Assembly (NCBI RefSeq): GCF_020283565.1
Contig: NC_060065.1
Location: forward strand, 22,928,409-22,992,408
Origin: Trifolium pratense
Lineage: Eukaryota > Streptophyta > Magnoliopsida > Fabales > Fabaceae
Length of the DNA: 64,000 bases
Direction of reading: 5' to 3'
Position numbers and translations under genes: made by a program. Positions 39,757-53,869 of the stretch are shown here, one piece after another (positions within the stretch are counted from its first letter, which is position 1; the number at the start of each line of letters is the position of its first letter). The notes beneath the pieces were generated by a model. That model searched no databases. It was not told the DNA's origin and saw only the letters and a program-made list of their open reading frames with translations.

Positions 39757-40860
39757 AATTATTAGAATTTATATTATACTTATTGTGATTTTTTTACATA
39801 ATATTATTATGATTTTTTTTTTGACAAATTATTATTATGATTTATTTTAGATTTAAAATTGATTATAAAAATTTGTGTTAAGTTATTCTATATATTGAGA
39901 AATACTTACTTGGCAATCGGCAAACACACTAAAAACTATATATCATTTGATTATTTTTTAAAAAATATATTATCTCATTTTTCTTTTTCCTACTCTTTAC
40001 TTTTAATTTGAGTGTGCCTAATTAATATTGTGTTCATATATATCATGTGCCTATATAAGACATTCTCTAGTCTATTGAAACTCTTATTTATTATTTCTCT
40101 TTGAATCACTGAGTTTTATATGACTTGTACATCTAGAACATCTTGACACGACATATAGTACCTGTTTGTTTCAGCTTTAAACAAATGGATTTTGTATTTT
40201 AGAAAATAGATTTTCTAAAATCGATTTTCAAAATATTACAAGTTTTTTTATATTCGATTTTTCTAAATTGAAACGCTAATTTTGACATCATATAACATAA
40301 ACACACATTATTGAAGATCAAAACATAGTCAAAATCATAATTTTTTCAAAAAGTTGTATTTCAAAAATGATTTTTATGAAAATCTATTTGAAATAGCTTC
40401 AAATTAAATGATTTTTCGAAATTTTGATATCCAAAAAACATTTCAATAAAATGATCAAATACCTAAAATCACATTTTAAGAATAACTATTCAAACCAAAT
40501 TTCCATTTGAAGCTTTTATAAAAAATTTCTTTGAATGTACCAAAAAAAAAAGTTTCTTTATAAATATTTTATACACAAAATTATATAACACTACAAGAAT
40601 CTATTTTAAAAAAATCTATAACAAACAAGTCCATAACGTTAAGAAGATGTATTTGAATATGAAAAACCAAATAAAATACAATTTTTCAAAAGTTTACAGA
40701 CATTGCTTCAATCCTCTAATATTAGTGTTATAGGTTTTAAAAGTTTTACGCTTAAACTGTCCCGAAATCTCCATCTTTAACCAACAATGGTCCCTTGCTA
40801 TTCTTTAATCTAATTTTCATTTCTTTATAATATAAAGCCACCCTAAGCATGTTCCAGGGG
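39757..40860. other. Intergenic, A/T-rich; nothing recognised
   Basis: No coding region or bounded repeat was supported. Repetition of cgattttc/gaaaatcg-type strings at 40200-40470 suggests an old, decayed MITE-like hairpin. Confidence 0.35.
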
Positions 40861-40865
40861 TAGGA

Positions 40866-41844
40866 GAGCTAGGTATGCGGGCTAGCCCGCCCCGTTTAAC
40901 CCGCCCCGCATAAACCCGCATATTAAACAGGGCGAACGGTTAACCAGCAGACTATTACCAGGAAAAAATAAAAATGGTTAAACGGTTATAATATTAAGCC
41001 CAAGTCCGGTCCGCATAAGCCCGTGAGTTAAACGGTTAACCCGCAGACTATTACCAAAAAAAAAAAAAATCACTTTTTCCAAAAAATAAACTAAATTAGT
41101 AAAATATTGATATAATGAAAGCTTAAAAATGTATATTATTAATAATTTTATGTTATAACATATAAATTGTAACTAACAAATAAAAATAAATAAAGTTTGT
41201 GATATCATTGAGTTTATCTATCTTCTCTTTGTAAGTAATGCAATTAAAATCAAATTCAACTTATTCTTATCGTTATTTTTGTACCGTCCATTTTAGTGAG
41301 AAAAACTTTCTACATGTACCCAAAAAAGCATAAAAAGATTAACAGATTCAACTTAACTAAATCACATCAAGGTAACCAAATTATTCAAAACATAATAGCG
41401 GAAAATACCCCCAAGAAAAATAACTACCAATTTGGACATGTATCTTTTAAATACTAGCAAATGTAGACAAAGTAAAAGATAGTGAAAAAGAACAAAAGAT
41501 TATAAGTAGAAGAACATGTCTGAATCCTGGTGTTTTGTGTTGTTGTCTACTTTTTATAATTAGGGTTTAGACTAAGTCTTTTTTTTTGTGGTTAAAAAAG
41601 TTGAATTTGGACATGGACCAAGTTATTTATATCTGATAAATTTTGTAATTAATTATATAAAAAAAAGAACGCGGGCCACGGGCTAACCCGCGAACCCGCG
41701 GATTTAACCCGCATAACCCGCGGTTTTAACGGTCCAACCCACACGGGCAAAAATGTAAATGGGCCAAAAGAAATTGGTCTTAAGTCCGTGCGGGCTGCGG
41801 GTTAAATGGGTCGTCCCGCGGACCTCGGTCCGTATACCCGGCTC
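40866..41844. mobile_element. Non-autonomous TIR element with GC-rich ends (979 bp)
   Basis: Inverted ends GAGCTAGGTATGCGGGC and (complement of right end) GAGCCGGGTATACGGAC, flanked by the 5-bp repeat TAGGA (40861-40865, 41845-41849). The outer 150-200 bases are packed with cccgc/gcggg and gtttaac/gttaaac strings, making it a sharp GC island in A/T-rich DNA; the middle is A/T-rich. No protein is encoded. The superfamily is not clear from the 5-bp duplication alone. Confidence 0.65.
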
Positions 41845-42042
41845 TAGGAGTTACTAAATTTAAACTCAGATTATCTACAGAGCCACAATTTTGGAAAAGA
41901 AGATCCTTCACCATTTTTCAAATAACTCAAAGCTTAAATATCAAGATGAAAAATAAATTAAATATATAAGCCTATCCATCTCGCATATTTTGCATGCAAA
42001 AATGAGGCCCGTGTCATGTCATGATCTCTGTTAAAAATATCA

Positions 42043-45000
42043 TCACTTCAATCCTTCACCAAGCCCAGGTGGCATTCCTAAGCTCTGTGCAAGATCATTC
42101 ATCCTTTCCTTCATGCCCTAATAACAAAAGAAGTATCGTGTTTGTTCAATTCAATAACCATATAATCAAATGAAATTTTATCCTTTCCTATTGAAATAGA
42201 GATGTTTACCAGGACACTCTTCTCGTGTGCTTCCTTGTAAGCTTCGGTGATTAAAAGTGAAAGTTTCTGAAACACATATTTGACAATAAATAAATAGTTT
42301 ATCCTGGCTGAGCATTCCAGACCATACTTTGTTTATAGTTTATGCAACTTATAAGCTATCAATACATGAAACAAAATTTATAATTTTGATAGGGCACATG
42401 GTGGAATAGAAATAAGGCAGTGGAGGAAAGGAAAAGATCTTTGCAGAAAAAGTTAGACAACCATATCAGAATAGACTACGGGCAGGCAGTATGTGAATCA
42501 TGTAACATCACAGACGACTTTTGAGTATTGTCGACTGACCCCACAAACCAACAGGAGTCTTTTCAGTGTGCTTTGTCCTCACTCTCTCACACACTTTATG
42601 AGAACTTCCCAGAAGGTCACTCATTCAAAGAATGCTCCAAATAAAAAACGCTTAACTGTGGAGTTCTTATAGAATGGGCGACTGAAAACAGGATGCATCT
42701 TGTTGATAGGTAGTGCAAATCAATTCTTATAAGTCTTCCTTCAACCATGCAGTCTCATACCTGCACGGTCTTAGGATCCCTCTCATTTCCAATGTGAATT
42801 TTGTTCATTCATGTGCCCTCTTTTTGACTGGAAGCTGTCAGGAGCCGCTCATTATCTATACAAGTCTTATGCACCGGTAATCACTCCCCACCCTCGTCAG
42901 TCTCAGGTGTCACAAATCACATTACAGATCAAATCAAATGTCAAACTATCCTACCATAATTGTGTCTAATGACAGACCATTTAAATCAGATGATTTTTAA
43001 CGCTTTCACAATTCTTCATGGCAGGGGGTCATTTTGAGGCGTAAGTCCCAGGCTTCCGTTTCTCACTGAAGTCTATAGTATTTTCAATCTATATTTTGAA
43101 ATGCATGTTGCATGTGTAAGGCGGCTGAACTCCCAGTGTATGGTAAATAATATTCATTGACTTCCAGATTTCTATGAAATTCAATGTTCATTCCCAAATC
43201 TTATTGACATAGGAGCAAGTTAACAATTAATTCAAAGGGCCAGTGAAAGTACATGGATGGAGAAATCCAACAAAATCACACCATACCCAGGGCAGTAGAC
43301 CTTGTTTCTCTTAAAGGTTGTCGCTTACCCCCAACAGGTGAGTGGCCATAACCAATGGGTAAATGACAAAGTGGAAATCGTACTTATGCTTTCTAATTGA
43401 TCCCTCCTATAAAAATTCAAAATCTTGGTTTCTCAGCCTGCACATTTTAACTCTATTTGTTTACCATTGGTAGATAGTTCCTAACCAAAACATTATTATT
43501 GAATGCAAGGAAGAAAAATAAATACAAGGAACTTGACATGGTCTTTATTCCATTCTCATCTTACCATAGAAGGAAAATAAAAATCAAGAATGTGTTTATT
43601 ATTATTTAAACATAGAACCCCTTTCAATCTAATAGTTTGTACTATAGATATATAATCTGACAGGATAAAGTATATATAATCAGGATCACAGGTTAAGTTT
43701 AATTGTTTACTTACTTCTGATCCCAATTCCATAGCTGCCTCAGTAATTTCTGTTCGTAAGGGTTGCTGGTTTCCAGACAGAGTTACCTAAGAATCATACT
43801 TCATTAGCAGTTAACAAAACCACACTTACCAATAGACTAATATTGATAAAAAAAATTCACCATATCATGATGATAAATAGATATAGAAAACCCAAGGAGT
43901 AGAAGAACATTTTAACATTAAGTGCAACTAAACAGCGACATGATTCTGTTAAAAACCCCAACTAGTATACAAAATATTCATATGATTATACAAATAAAGT
44001 TCCCCCTTTAAATTTTAAAAGTAAAACTAAAGAAAAACCAAAGGCTAACCAATTCTGCTGGGATAAACACAAAAAGGGCATAATCACATACATCACAAAA
44101 CTCATACCTTTACTAACTCACCCTCACAATAACCATCAAACTCAGCCCTGCATTACAGAACCAGAACAATATCTCATTCAACTTGTACGATATAGTTGTA
44201 TTAGAAAGGAAATAGAACTTGCAGAAACAATGAAGACAAGCATTTATCTTAAAAGCATCCGTTAAAGGTGACATGATCAATGAATAATGTACCGTGCTCT
44301 CGGGCTAATTCAAGAGTACCTCAACTCTCCAAAACAGAATTCACTTCTTCAACAACTCCCCAAATTCCTAATCATTTCTATGTATAACATGAAATTTCGG
44401 TCACTTCTGTTTGTTAGTTAGCTATAGCCGTGTCAACTTCCTCCCTATTCACTTAATTTATTCTCGAATATACTTTCTTAACAAGTCAAATGCTAACAAT
44501 GTATACTCAGGAAAACAAATGGATAAACTGGAATTGTTTAATAAGACAATCATACGCTGCAAGTTCTTTCTGAACCCTCACTGCTTCAACTTGGACAACC
44601 ATCTGTGCCTTCTTCACAGTCTCAAACAGGTTTTGCATGTTTCCAAGAATTCCTGCCTAAAACGATCCAATTATGAATATCACACTAAGTCACCATGTCA
44701 GCAAAACACAAAAACCAACCAACAATATACAAATGCATTAGTATATATATTGTGAGAATGAGATGAATAAATCCTAACCATTGACAAAGAGTAAAATATT
44801 CATTGAATTTGAAAGCTATAAATAGTCAAATGAGTTGGTGTTTTGACACAACATTAAAACACATGGGATTCATTTTAATTATCACCATTTGATGATTGTT
44901 GAGGCATACCCTAGATCCTTGGACTAAGTTTTATAGAAATAATAAAGAGGCTAAATTTTTGCATTAACATGGCAACCTGAGTAATTTGAAGCATTTGGTT

Positions 45001-46693
45001 GGTGGGAAATTTATTTAGGTTACCCAGGTAGCATTTTAAATTTTTTAGCACTACAACAGACCTCTCTGACACTCTGCGATTCCTCAATGACATCACTATT
45101 GACTACATAGATTTTAACTCTATTGTGTCTCCTCCTACAGCTCCAAAGGTGCTAGATACTTATTTAAGACCTCTAATGTTTGGTCCTCGGTTGCGCCAAT
45201 TTGGCATCACTAATAAGCAATTCGTCAATCAATTTGACACCACTTATCAGTCACATTCTGTACTCTTGCGCTACGTCAAGTGAGTTGGTTCCTACTCCAA
45301 GTTCCTCCCATGTACATGCACTGACTCCACTTGTCTCTATTTTCAACTAAATTTCTCCTAGTCCGGACTGGCCTTGATGAAAGTGGGTCATGTTAATAAA
45401 TTCTGCATATGTAGGTGAAATTGATAAATATGAAATCTTCAATAGAAAGTAGGCCGGAGGAATCCAAATAATGGTTCACTCAAGTGCAAATTACTAATAA
45501 ACCTTTGAGTCTCACTAAAATCCTTTCCTAATGGAAAAAGTATAAACCTTTGCAAATTTTCGATCTAAGCTCCGTTGTTTCCTCCTAGGGTTTCATTAAC
45601 AATGATTTGCACATAGCCAAAGGCTATCAGTTTCATCATATATAGTTAGTAGTCTTGCTTCTTCCAATTCAGAATGGACTCTTGCTTACAGTCATTGACT
45701 CCAGAGTCGAGACTAGGGGCTGGTTAACAGTGATTTCTGTGTAGGCATAGGCTATCTATCTAATCCAATTTACATGACTAATTTGTATTTCAAGAAGCAA
45801 AAAGGTGGAACATGATATACTACTTTGCAATTTTCAAGGACTTGTTTAGACTTTAGATTGCGAATGTTGCACTTAGCAATTATAAAATTAAAACCCTGAA
45901 TAGAAAAACAGGCATCAAGTGGAAGGAGTACTGGAAGTTTAGATGTCAGGTTCTTGGGAGATTCATACTATTAGAGTATGCAAAATAGAGTATACAAAAT
46001 AGGTTTTTAGGGCTCAAAGAGCACTTACAAAGGTATTTACATTTACTTCCCTCCATGGGCACTAGCACAGGGCTCAAATCTGGGACCTCTCAGATTCAAG
46101 ACCTGTCTTTTTACCACTGCACCAAACCTTTGAAGTTTGGCACCACAATTATTTTGATTGATATTTACCTTATATGTAAATGACATAAGTAATCTAGATA
46201 CATAAGAATACTTGTAAATTGTAATCCTATCGATGAGTATATACATAACATAACATAACATAACATAAAAATGGATTGAAGTACTGGAAAACAAAGTTAG
46301 CTAGCTAACCTTAGAAGGTGCATCATCACTTTTATCATTATTATTATTATTATTATCTTTTCTCCCTCCAAATAAACCATATAATCGAAAATATCTTTGG
46401 TAATGTCCAACTTTTTTACAACTGCGCCGCGATAGTGTCTTCATGTCAACTATATTTGAACTGGAATTTAGATTACCTAAATAATACATAACCACTGATA
46501 AGTAAATTCCAAATAAAAATTAAAACTTTTTAATCAAAAGAAAACATGGAATTAGTTTGCTTATATAACCTATTGCAATTTATCATCATCATCATCATAT
46601 TCAAATCCACTGATAAATTATAAGATTCAACATACTTGTAAATCATGTGATTTCTGTGTTATGATGAAGTTGAAAATATAATTTCAAAATTGA

Positions 46694-46751
<58 letters not shown>

Positions 46752-46838
46752 ACAGAGAGAAGTTGATAAAAGAGTATTGTGGTTGGTTTTGGTGTGAGAG
46801 AATCCGATTGCGTTTGAGAGAGAGAGCATTGACGCCAT
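42043..46838 (-). CDS. Plastid nucleoid-associated protein, YbaB/EbfC family
   Basis: Seven exons on the minus strand: 46838-46754, 46476-46310, 44656-44556, 44147-44108, 43786-43715, 42266-42210 and 42117-42043. They give 198 residues with all phases consistent. Residues 1 to about 84 are a Ser/Asn/Arg-rich plastid transit peptide and linker ending in RLYGLFGGRKD...APSK. The YbaB domain follows: AGILGNMQNLFETVKKAQMV, then EFDGYCEGELVKVTLSGNQQ, then NDLAQSLGMPPGLGEGLK at the C-terminus. The family forms dimers that bind DNA in bacteria; the Arabidopsis plastid relatives are annotated as nucleoid-associated proteins, one of which (STIC2) is linked to thylakoid protein targeting. A (CT)n run starts intron 1 just after the donor. 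Intron 2 (1.65 kb) contains a SINE-like scrap. The first two exons are duplicated in front of the acyltransferase gene at 58.9-59.5 kb. Confidence 0.93.
46045..46140 (-). repeat. SINE-like tRNA-derived scrap in intron 2 of the YbaB-type gene
   Basis: On the minus strand an A-box-like string (tttggtgcagtggtaaaaag) is followed by ggtcccagatttgagccct, a B-box-like string. No target duplication was found. Confidence 0.35.
46683..46749. repeat. (GT)n(CT)n microsatellite in intron 1 of the YbaB-type gene
   Basis: On the plus strand a short CA run followed by a long GA run. The CT part has a counterpart at the same intron position in the duplicated copy (58988-59040). Confidence 0.9.
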
Positions 46839-47006
46839 TGAAGCAGCAAAACCGAACTGAGCTGAAGTAACAGAACAGGCTTGTTTGTTTCTGAACTAGT
46901 TAGGAACCCGTCGGGCGAGGACGATTAAATATATCACTTAGACAATTGTTGTTTTTTTTACATTTTTTTTGACAGGATAGATAATTGGTTGTTAATATAA
47001 CACAAC

Positions 47007-47206
47007 TGTTATGAAACTAATCTAAACATAACTAAGAATATAGAAGAATAGATGAAGGAGAGAAAGAGAAGAGAGAATAGACTATTGTATTGTTCTATTC
47101 AAGGTGTGTCTTTTACATTGTGAGATAGTCATATATATAGGAGATTACATGGGCCAATAATATGGGCCTAGACTAATGGACATCCACATCTATATTATTC
47201 ATAACA
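47007..47206 (-). repeat. 3' LTR of Copia element 2
   Basis: 200 bp, about 99% identical to 52538-52737; the purine tract lies directly inside it (47207-47215, ctcccccttgg on the plus strand). Confidence 0.88.
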
Positions 47207-50200
47207 CTCCCCCTTGGATGTCCATCGATGATATGCCTCATTAAAACCTTACTATTAAAAACTCAGTGGGAAAAATCATAGTGAAGGAAAAAGAGTACAA
47301 CATCCTTTGTGTGTGAACTGCCTCATTAAAAACCTTACCAGGAAAACCCAGTGGGACAAAACCACGGTGAAGGGAAAAAGAGTGCAGAACATATTTATAT
47401 CTCCCCCTCATAAAGACAATTATTATACATGAGATGAAAAATCAAATAATCTTCTGTACTAGCTGCTCCAAAGTTTTACTAAAAGTTGACTCTGTAGAAA
47501 AATCTGTCATATCTTCTTTATTATACTCTTCTCTAAATTAACATTGCGTCTGATATTATCTTCATGTTGAGTTGTTGCAGGAACCATCATTTTGTAATAA
47601 AACAACGAATTTCTTGTATGTGTTGAATTACAATCCTCAACAAAAACATCTTCTCAACTTGCTTGATGTAGTGCTTAAAATCTTCACATGATTGAATGAT
47701 ATTGTTGTTTCTTTAAAGTATAAATAATTGTATGTTTTGCTTTACTTCAATATTTGGGTTGGATGAATAGGCAAAAATAAAATACTACGAAATTATAGCA
47801 AATATATTAGTGAGCTTAATTGAATTAAGATATGGTACTTCAGGACCAATTCAAATTGTTCATCATTTTCTTGAGGCATGACACATCAAATGACATTGCA
47901 ACCATTTTTAGTATACAACAAATTAGATTTGTCAATGTCAAACTGTTTTAACACTTTTGCTATATAATCTTATTTAAATTATAAATTTAAATGAGAATAT
48001 CTCATAAGCTCTTCGGGAGTCTAGATGATATTTTATCATTAATATAAGTCTCAGATATAAATAATTCATTGTCAAATATAACTAAATCCTTCAGGGATCA
48101 TCATTATCAAGTGAGCCAGTCAAATACGTTAAAACACATATTTCACATGAATTGAGTATTTCAGATGCTACTCAACTTAATTAATTTTTGAATTCACTTC
48201 AGGTGAATATGCTTCTTGAAAATCAATGATTGACATTTATCAATATACTTGAATAACAATTCAAACTCTAAACATTTTGTTTTTATTATTTTTCTCTTGA
48301 AAACTTATTCATATCGATTTATCTCTATCTGCAGATGAAATGGACTACTGGTCCAAAAGCATTTCGCTTTGCAAAGCTAGTTTAATTTTGTATCAATTGC
48401 GTCTATCTTATTTAGTCAATCATTTCGTCTATAATCCTTAATAGACTTTGATTTATGATCCTCATTGTCATTTATCACATATATAGCGCTTTATTATGTG
48501 CAAAAATATTGTCAACGTTGACTTCATCTCGGTTTCATCGTATTCGATTCATGACATAATTTATTGAGATCTCTTTATTTTCATAAATTTTTTGGTACCT
48601 AATAAGTTCTTCTGGAACTGAAAAATCAATTATGTCAAATGCTCTTTTGAGATTTTCATATCCTCACTTGGGTCATCTTTCTTTTTTAGCTCCTTATCTT
48701 ATTTGAGGAATTTATCCTTGAAACCGATTTGCTTACCATGCTTCAAGCGTGGTTAAGAATCATTTGCAATATTAGATTGTCTGACAGGGACACTCATTTT
48801 TATCGGAGCATTAGCAGCTATTGATTGATTTCATAAACTTTGCAAATGAGTTATCTTTTGAACATTTGGTTCAAGCTATTTTATATGAGGATCAAGATGA
48901 GATAATAATAATAATTTATTTCAAGTGATTCATTTGAACTTCTGGTTCATATTTTTTAGCTGCTTATTCCCTCCCCCTAATATTGGGAAAACTAATTCAT
49001 CACTTGAAAATTAGCCTTCTAGGCTATAAACAAGTTCCTTATTGGCTCGATATAATTTATAAGGGATGAAGAGTTATATCAAATATATTTTCCCAATATT
49101 CATTTACGACCCATTTAAATGCATTATATTGGAGCAATTGAGACGTACCCAACACATCCAAAAATGTTTATATATGGGAAATTAGGTTTATAAACCAAAA
49201 TTCAAATAAATTAGGGGAGAGCTTATGTATATAATAATTTGTTGGCATGATGCTATTTAATATCTCAACATACATGTTTGAGTGTTCCCAACTATAACTT
49301 AGAAGTTACGATCTCATAAGTATCGGTCGTGTAATTAACTTTAGACCTCTAAAGAATGGATCTTCAAGTCCATTATTTTTGTTTGTATGAACATATTCTA
49401 CAAAATGTTCAGTATAAATTTCAATTAACATATGATACTTATCAAATACTTTCTAGAATAATATATATAAAATGAGCTCTTAAAAATAATCTCACAAACT
49501 TCTGGTTGTGAGTTTATAACAAACATACATGTGACCATTTAGTTGATGCATCAATTAAAATTTTAGGAATCGAATTGGTTCACGTGATCGGTGTATTGAT
49601 TTACAAATATCACCTTATATATATTCTAAAAAATAAAATATGCTCATTTACTTAATTTATCAACTTCCTTCGGGAACTAGTAACACATAAAATTATTAGA
49701 TTGAAGAAACTCCAGGCCCTTCAATTCATATAAAATTATTTTATATTTCACATCATAATAGATTCGGGATGACTCATCCGATCTTGCCAATTACAAACTT
49801 AATATGATTTAAATTGTAAACTTCTGGTTTACTTAAACATATATGTGCTTGAGTTGCACTAATATTATAAGTATGCCCCAAACTAGAGACAAAAATTGAT
49901 AATGTGTCTCGTAATATAGAGATACAAGATCTCCTCCATTACTTGTTTCAATATGATATTTATTTATGTGAATATCCTCCAAGCATATATACTAAATTTC
50001 TTTAAGACTTTAAAATATACAATACATTAGCAAAGTGTAACTTTGTTTCTCGATATAACAATGTATTTGCTCTTTTGGAGTTTCAATAATTTTTGTACTA
50101 TAAAAATAGGATTTAATTCCTTCCATTTTTTTTTATGAACAGTAATATAGATATATACTTTCATGCTAACAAAAATATGTTTCAGCAAAAAAAATTCTTT

Positions 50201-52537
50201 TCGGTAGAACATAATAAAAAATAGTAATAATTTATTTGTTTGAGAATTAAAAGAGTAAAAATAAAGTATAACAGAATAATGTTTATGTGGATTTCAGCAG
50301 AATTAGAAATTAGAAGATTGTAACCAAAATAAAATAAATAAATTAGAAGATAGTAACAATTAAAATATTTTTAAAATTAAAATCAATAAATTGATTTAAA
50401 TAAGTAACCGAATAATTAAAATCAGTTTATATTTACAAACTGTAACCGAATTATAATTATAAGTAATTAAGAAAATAATTGTATTCAAAGCTTAAGAAAA
50501 CATAATCACCATAAAATAAATTCAAAGTTTAATGTATAAAAAGCTAAATGTAACTTTTTTCTTAGGCATATATTTCATAGGGAATAATAATCGTCTACCT
50601 CATAGTAAAATATAAAATAGATAGATAGAGATCTTACTAAGTTGTACATCGAGAAATAAAGTCGAATTATCATGTAAAAACTTTCACATTTCAATTGATA
50701 ATTATTGAAATTGTACCAATCTAAAATATGATTAATCAAATATTTTTGAAATTATTTTCATAAGTTTGCTACTTCAGGAGCATATTCAAGAGACATACAT
50801 AATTGTTCTTTTAATTTTGGTCCAATTTATACTAAGATCAAATAGATCATATGGACTTTAATCATGTAAAAAAAAATAGTTCTTCAGGAACTCAACAACA
50901 AATCTCTATTCAGAATGGCTAGAGAAAAACACAATTTTACAATCTTTCATAATATTGGTTAAGAAAATCCATATTCTTTGAGCAATCCATCAAAGATGCG
51001 CTAATATTAAAGCTTTAGCTTTTCAAAAACTATATCACAAGTGATCTTCATATGATGATCATAATAATCTTCATAATTTCTTCAAGAAAATTTTATTCTT
51101 TGCAATCATTCAAAGATGCTTCAATATTAAGGTTTTCCCTTTTTCTTCTTTAATTAGTTCTTCGGGAACTAGCTAATATCACATATATTTTCATTAGTTT
51201 TGCTAATTTGTCTACTTTTGTTTCTTTTTTTTTTCAATTCTAGCGAGAAGCCGAGCTTTTAAAATTAACACGGCCATGACTATTACCTCAACGATGGCCA
51301 CAATTTTGTCCATGGTAATCGTGTGTTGCTACATTCACTTCCGGGAATGGAGTAACATCAATGGGTTGGACTTCATTCACTTCTGGGATTGATTTTTCAT
51401 TCATTTATCATTGATATATACTATCATCAAATAATAAAATTAAGCAAATACTTAGATAAGCATAATAAACATAGTCAAATAAAAAAAATTAATTTCAATT
51501 ATTTTTTATTAATACTAATGTAATGTAACGTACTGAAATTTTATAATGCAAATTAAATAGTAACTTAATAATAATTATAATGTAACCTATGTTATGAATA
51601 AGATTAATTAGTAACTTATTGAAAAAATAAAAATAAATTGGCATATAACTTATTGATAACAAAATTGGCATATGATATACATTTTTTATGTTTTGTACAA
51701 TATAGAAATAAATAAATAAATCCATTGAAAATTGTAAATTGCCAAAATTTTATAAAAACTGGTAAAACTATCCTTTAGGGATGCATATGTATATTGAATT
51801 CTTCTGGAATTCTTAAGAAATAATTTGATTTTTCTTTTAAGTTCTTCAGGAACTATATAATATCGTTATAATGTAAGAATAATCCTTTATGCAATCCTCA
51901 TAAGAATAATCCATATTCTTCGTTATATTATAATATATCTAATTGTACAATCCTTCATAGATGTATCCATAATGAATTCTTCAAGAATTCGTGGAGTATA
52001 ATTGGTTTTTAAATTGTTCAAGAACTATATAACAGATCAAATCAGTTATTTATCCAATCCTTCAGGGATTGATGTTCATTTTACTTATATCTATGAATCT
52101 TCAGGATTCATATTTTAAAAGATATTTTACGGTACTTTTAGAAGCGTATGCTTATGAATCTTCAGGATTCATATTTTAAAAGATATTTTACGGTATTTTT
52201 AGAAGCGTATGCTTATGAATCTTCAGGATTCATATTTTAAAATTTCATCATACTATGAATCTTCAGGATTCATAATTCAAAAATTTCACTACGATACTTC
52301 TGGATCGTAGAATTCATATTTTAAAATTTTGTCAAACTATGAATCTTCAGGATTCATATTTAAAAAATTTTACCACGATACTTCTGGATCGTAGGCTGTG
52401 AATCAATATAAAAAAACGAGAAGGAATAAAATGATCCGATAAAAAATAGAATAAAAAATCATACAAAAAATAAAATTATCACTTCCCATGGTTGTTATAC
52501 CTTTCTTGAAAGAGGAGAGACTATCGTGCTGATAACG

Positions 52538-52737
52538 TGTTATGAAACTAATCTAAACATAACTAAGAATATAGAAGAATAGATGAAGGAGAGAAAGAGA
52601 AGAGAGAATAGACTATTGTATTGTTCTATTCAAGATGTGTCTTTTACATTGTGAGATAGTCATATACATAGGAGATTACATGGGCCAATAATATGGGCCT
52701 AGACTAATGGACATCCACATCTATATTATTCATAACA
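52538..52737 (-). repeat. 5' LTR of Copia element 2
   Basis: 200 bp; the primer-site region CGTTATCAGCACGA follows it on the minus strand at 52537-52524. Confidence 0.88.
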
Positions 52738-52799
52738 CCATATAAAAAAGACATAATAATATAATTGTTGTTATACTTAGAACATAAACCAACAAACAA

Positions 52800-53860
52800 C
52801 TTCCACTTTTAAAACCTACAATTTCTTCTATACAAAGTTGTTTCCATAGATTGAGATAACTTGAAATTCATTCCCTTTACCATCCATATTGGACACTCCA
52901 CGTGTTTTGTGTCAATAAACTGTCACTTTTAAAACCTACAATTTTTTCTATACCAAATTATTTTCATAGATTGAGATAACTTGAAATTCATTCCCTTCAG
53001 CATCCAAATGGGACACTCCCCGTGTTTTGTGTCAATAAACATTTACTTTTAAAACCTATAATTTATTCTATACAAAATTGTTTCCATAGATTGAGATAAC
53101 TTGAAATTCATTTCTTCAGCATCCGTATGGGACACTCCCCGTGTTTTGTGTCAATAAACTTTTACTTTTAAAACCTACAATTTCTTCTATACAAAATTGT
53201 TTTCATAGATTGGGATAACTTGAAATTTCTTCCCTTCAGCATCCATATCGGATACTCCCCGTGTTTCGTGTCAATAAATTTTCACTTTTAAAACCTACAA
53301 TTTCTTCTATACAAAATTGTTTCCATAGATTGGGATAATTTGAAATTTCTTCCCTTCAGCATCCATATGGGACACTCCCCGTGTTTTGTGTCAATAAATT
53401 TTCACTTTTAAAACTTACAATTTCTTCTATATAAAATTGTTTCCATAGATTGGGATAACTTGAAATTTTTTCCCTTCAGCATCCATATGGGACACTCCCC
53501 GTGTTTTGTGTCAATAAACTGTCACTTTTAAAACCTACAATTTCTTCTATACAAAATCGTTTCCATTGATTGAGATAACTTGAAATTCATTCCCTTCAAC
53601 ATTCATATGGGACACTCCCCGTGTTTTGTCTTAATAAACTTTCACTTTTAAAACCTACAATTTCTTCTATACAAAATTGTTTCCATAGATTGAGATAACT
53701 TGAAATTCCTTTAATTCAACATCCATATGGGACACTCCCCGTGTTTTGTGTCAACAAATTTTTACTTTTAAAACCTACAATTTATTCTATATAAAATTGT
53801 TTCCATAGAATGGGATAACTTAAAATTCAATCCCTCTATAATATTGACATTTCACGGGGA
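52800..53860. repeat. Minisatellite: about nine tandem copies of a 120-bp unit
   Basis: Each unit starts near acttttaaaacctacaattt and contains ttgagataacttgaaattc and gggacactccccgtgttttg. Units start near 52805, 52926, 53046, 53166, 53287, 53407, 53527, 53647 and 53767; the first and last are incomplete. Period 120-121 bp with a few percent divergence between units. Just after the array, cacggggagtg (53857-53867) is an inverted copy of the cactccccgtg core. Confidence 0.95.
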
Positions 53861-53869
53861 GTGCCAAAA

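Larger units (their letters stand above)
47007..52737 (-). mobile_element. Copia-type LTR retrotransposon, element 2, pol-dead
   Basis: Two 200-bp LTRs (47007-47206 and 52538-52737), TGTTATGAA...TTCATAACA on the minus strand, differ at about two positions. The primer-site region CGTTATCAGCACGA and the purine tract aagggggag are the same as in element 1, and the LTRs are clearly related to element 1's. The interior aligns with element 1 in reverse, including the palindromic leader (51830-52390) and the pol remnants (about 48300-49600). No open frame over about 80 codons remains. No matching target duplication is visible (acaac on the left, ccata on the right), so one flank may have been rearranged after insertion. 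Confidence 0.87.

Noticed and set aside
40591..40605. CACTACAAGAATC as a CACTA element end
   Set aside because: No matching inverted end or 3-bp duplication found nearby; too short on its own.
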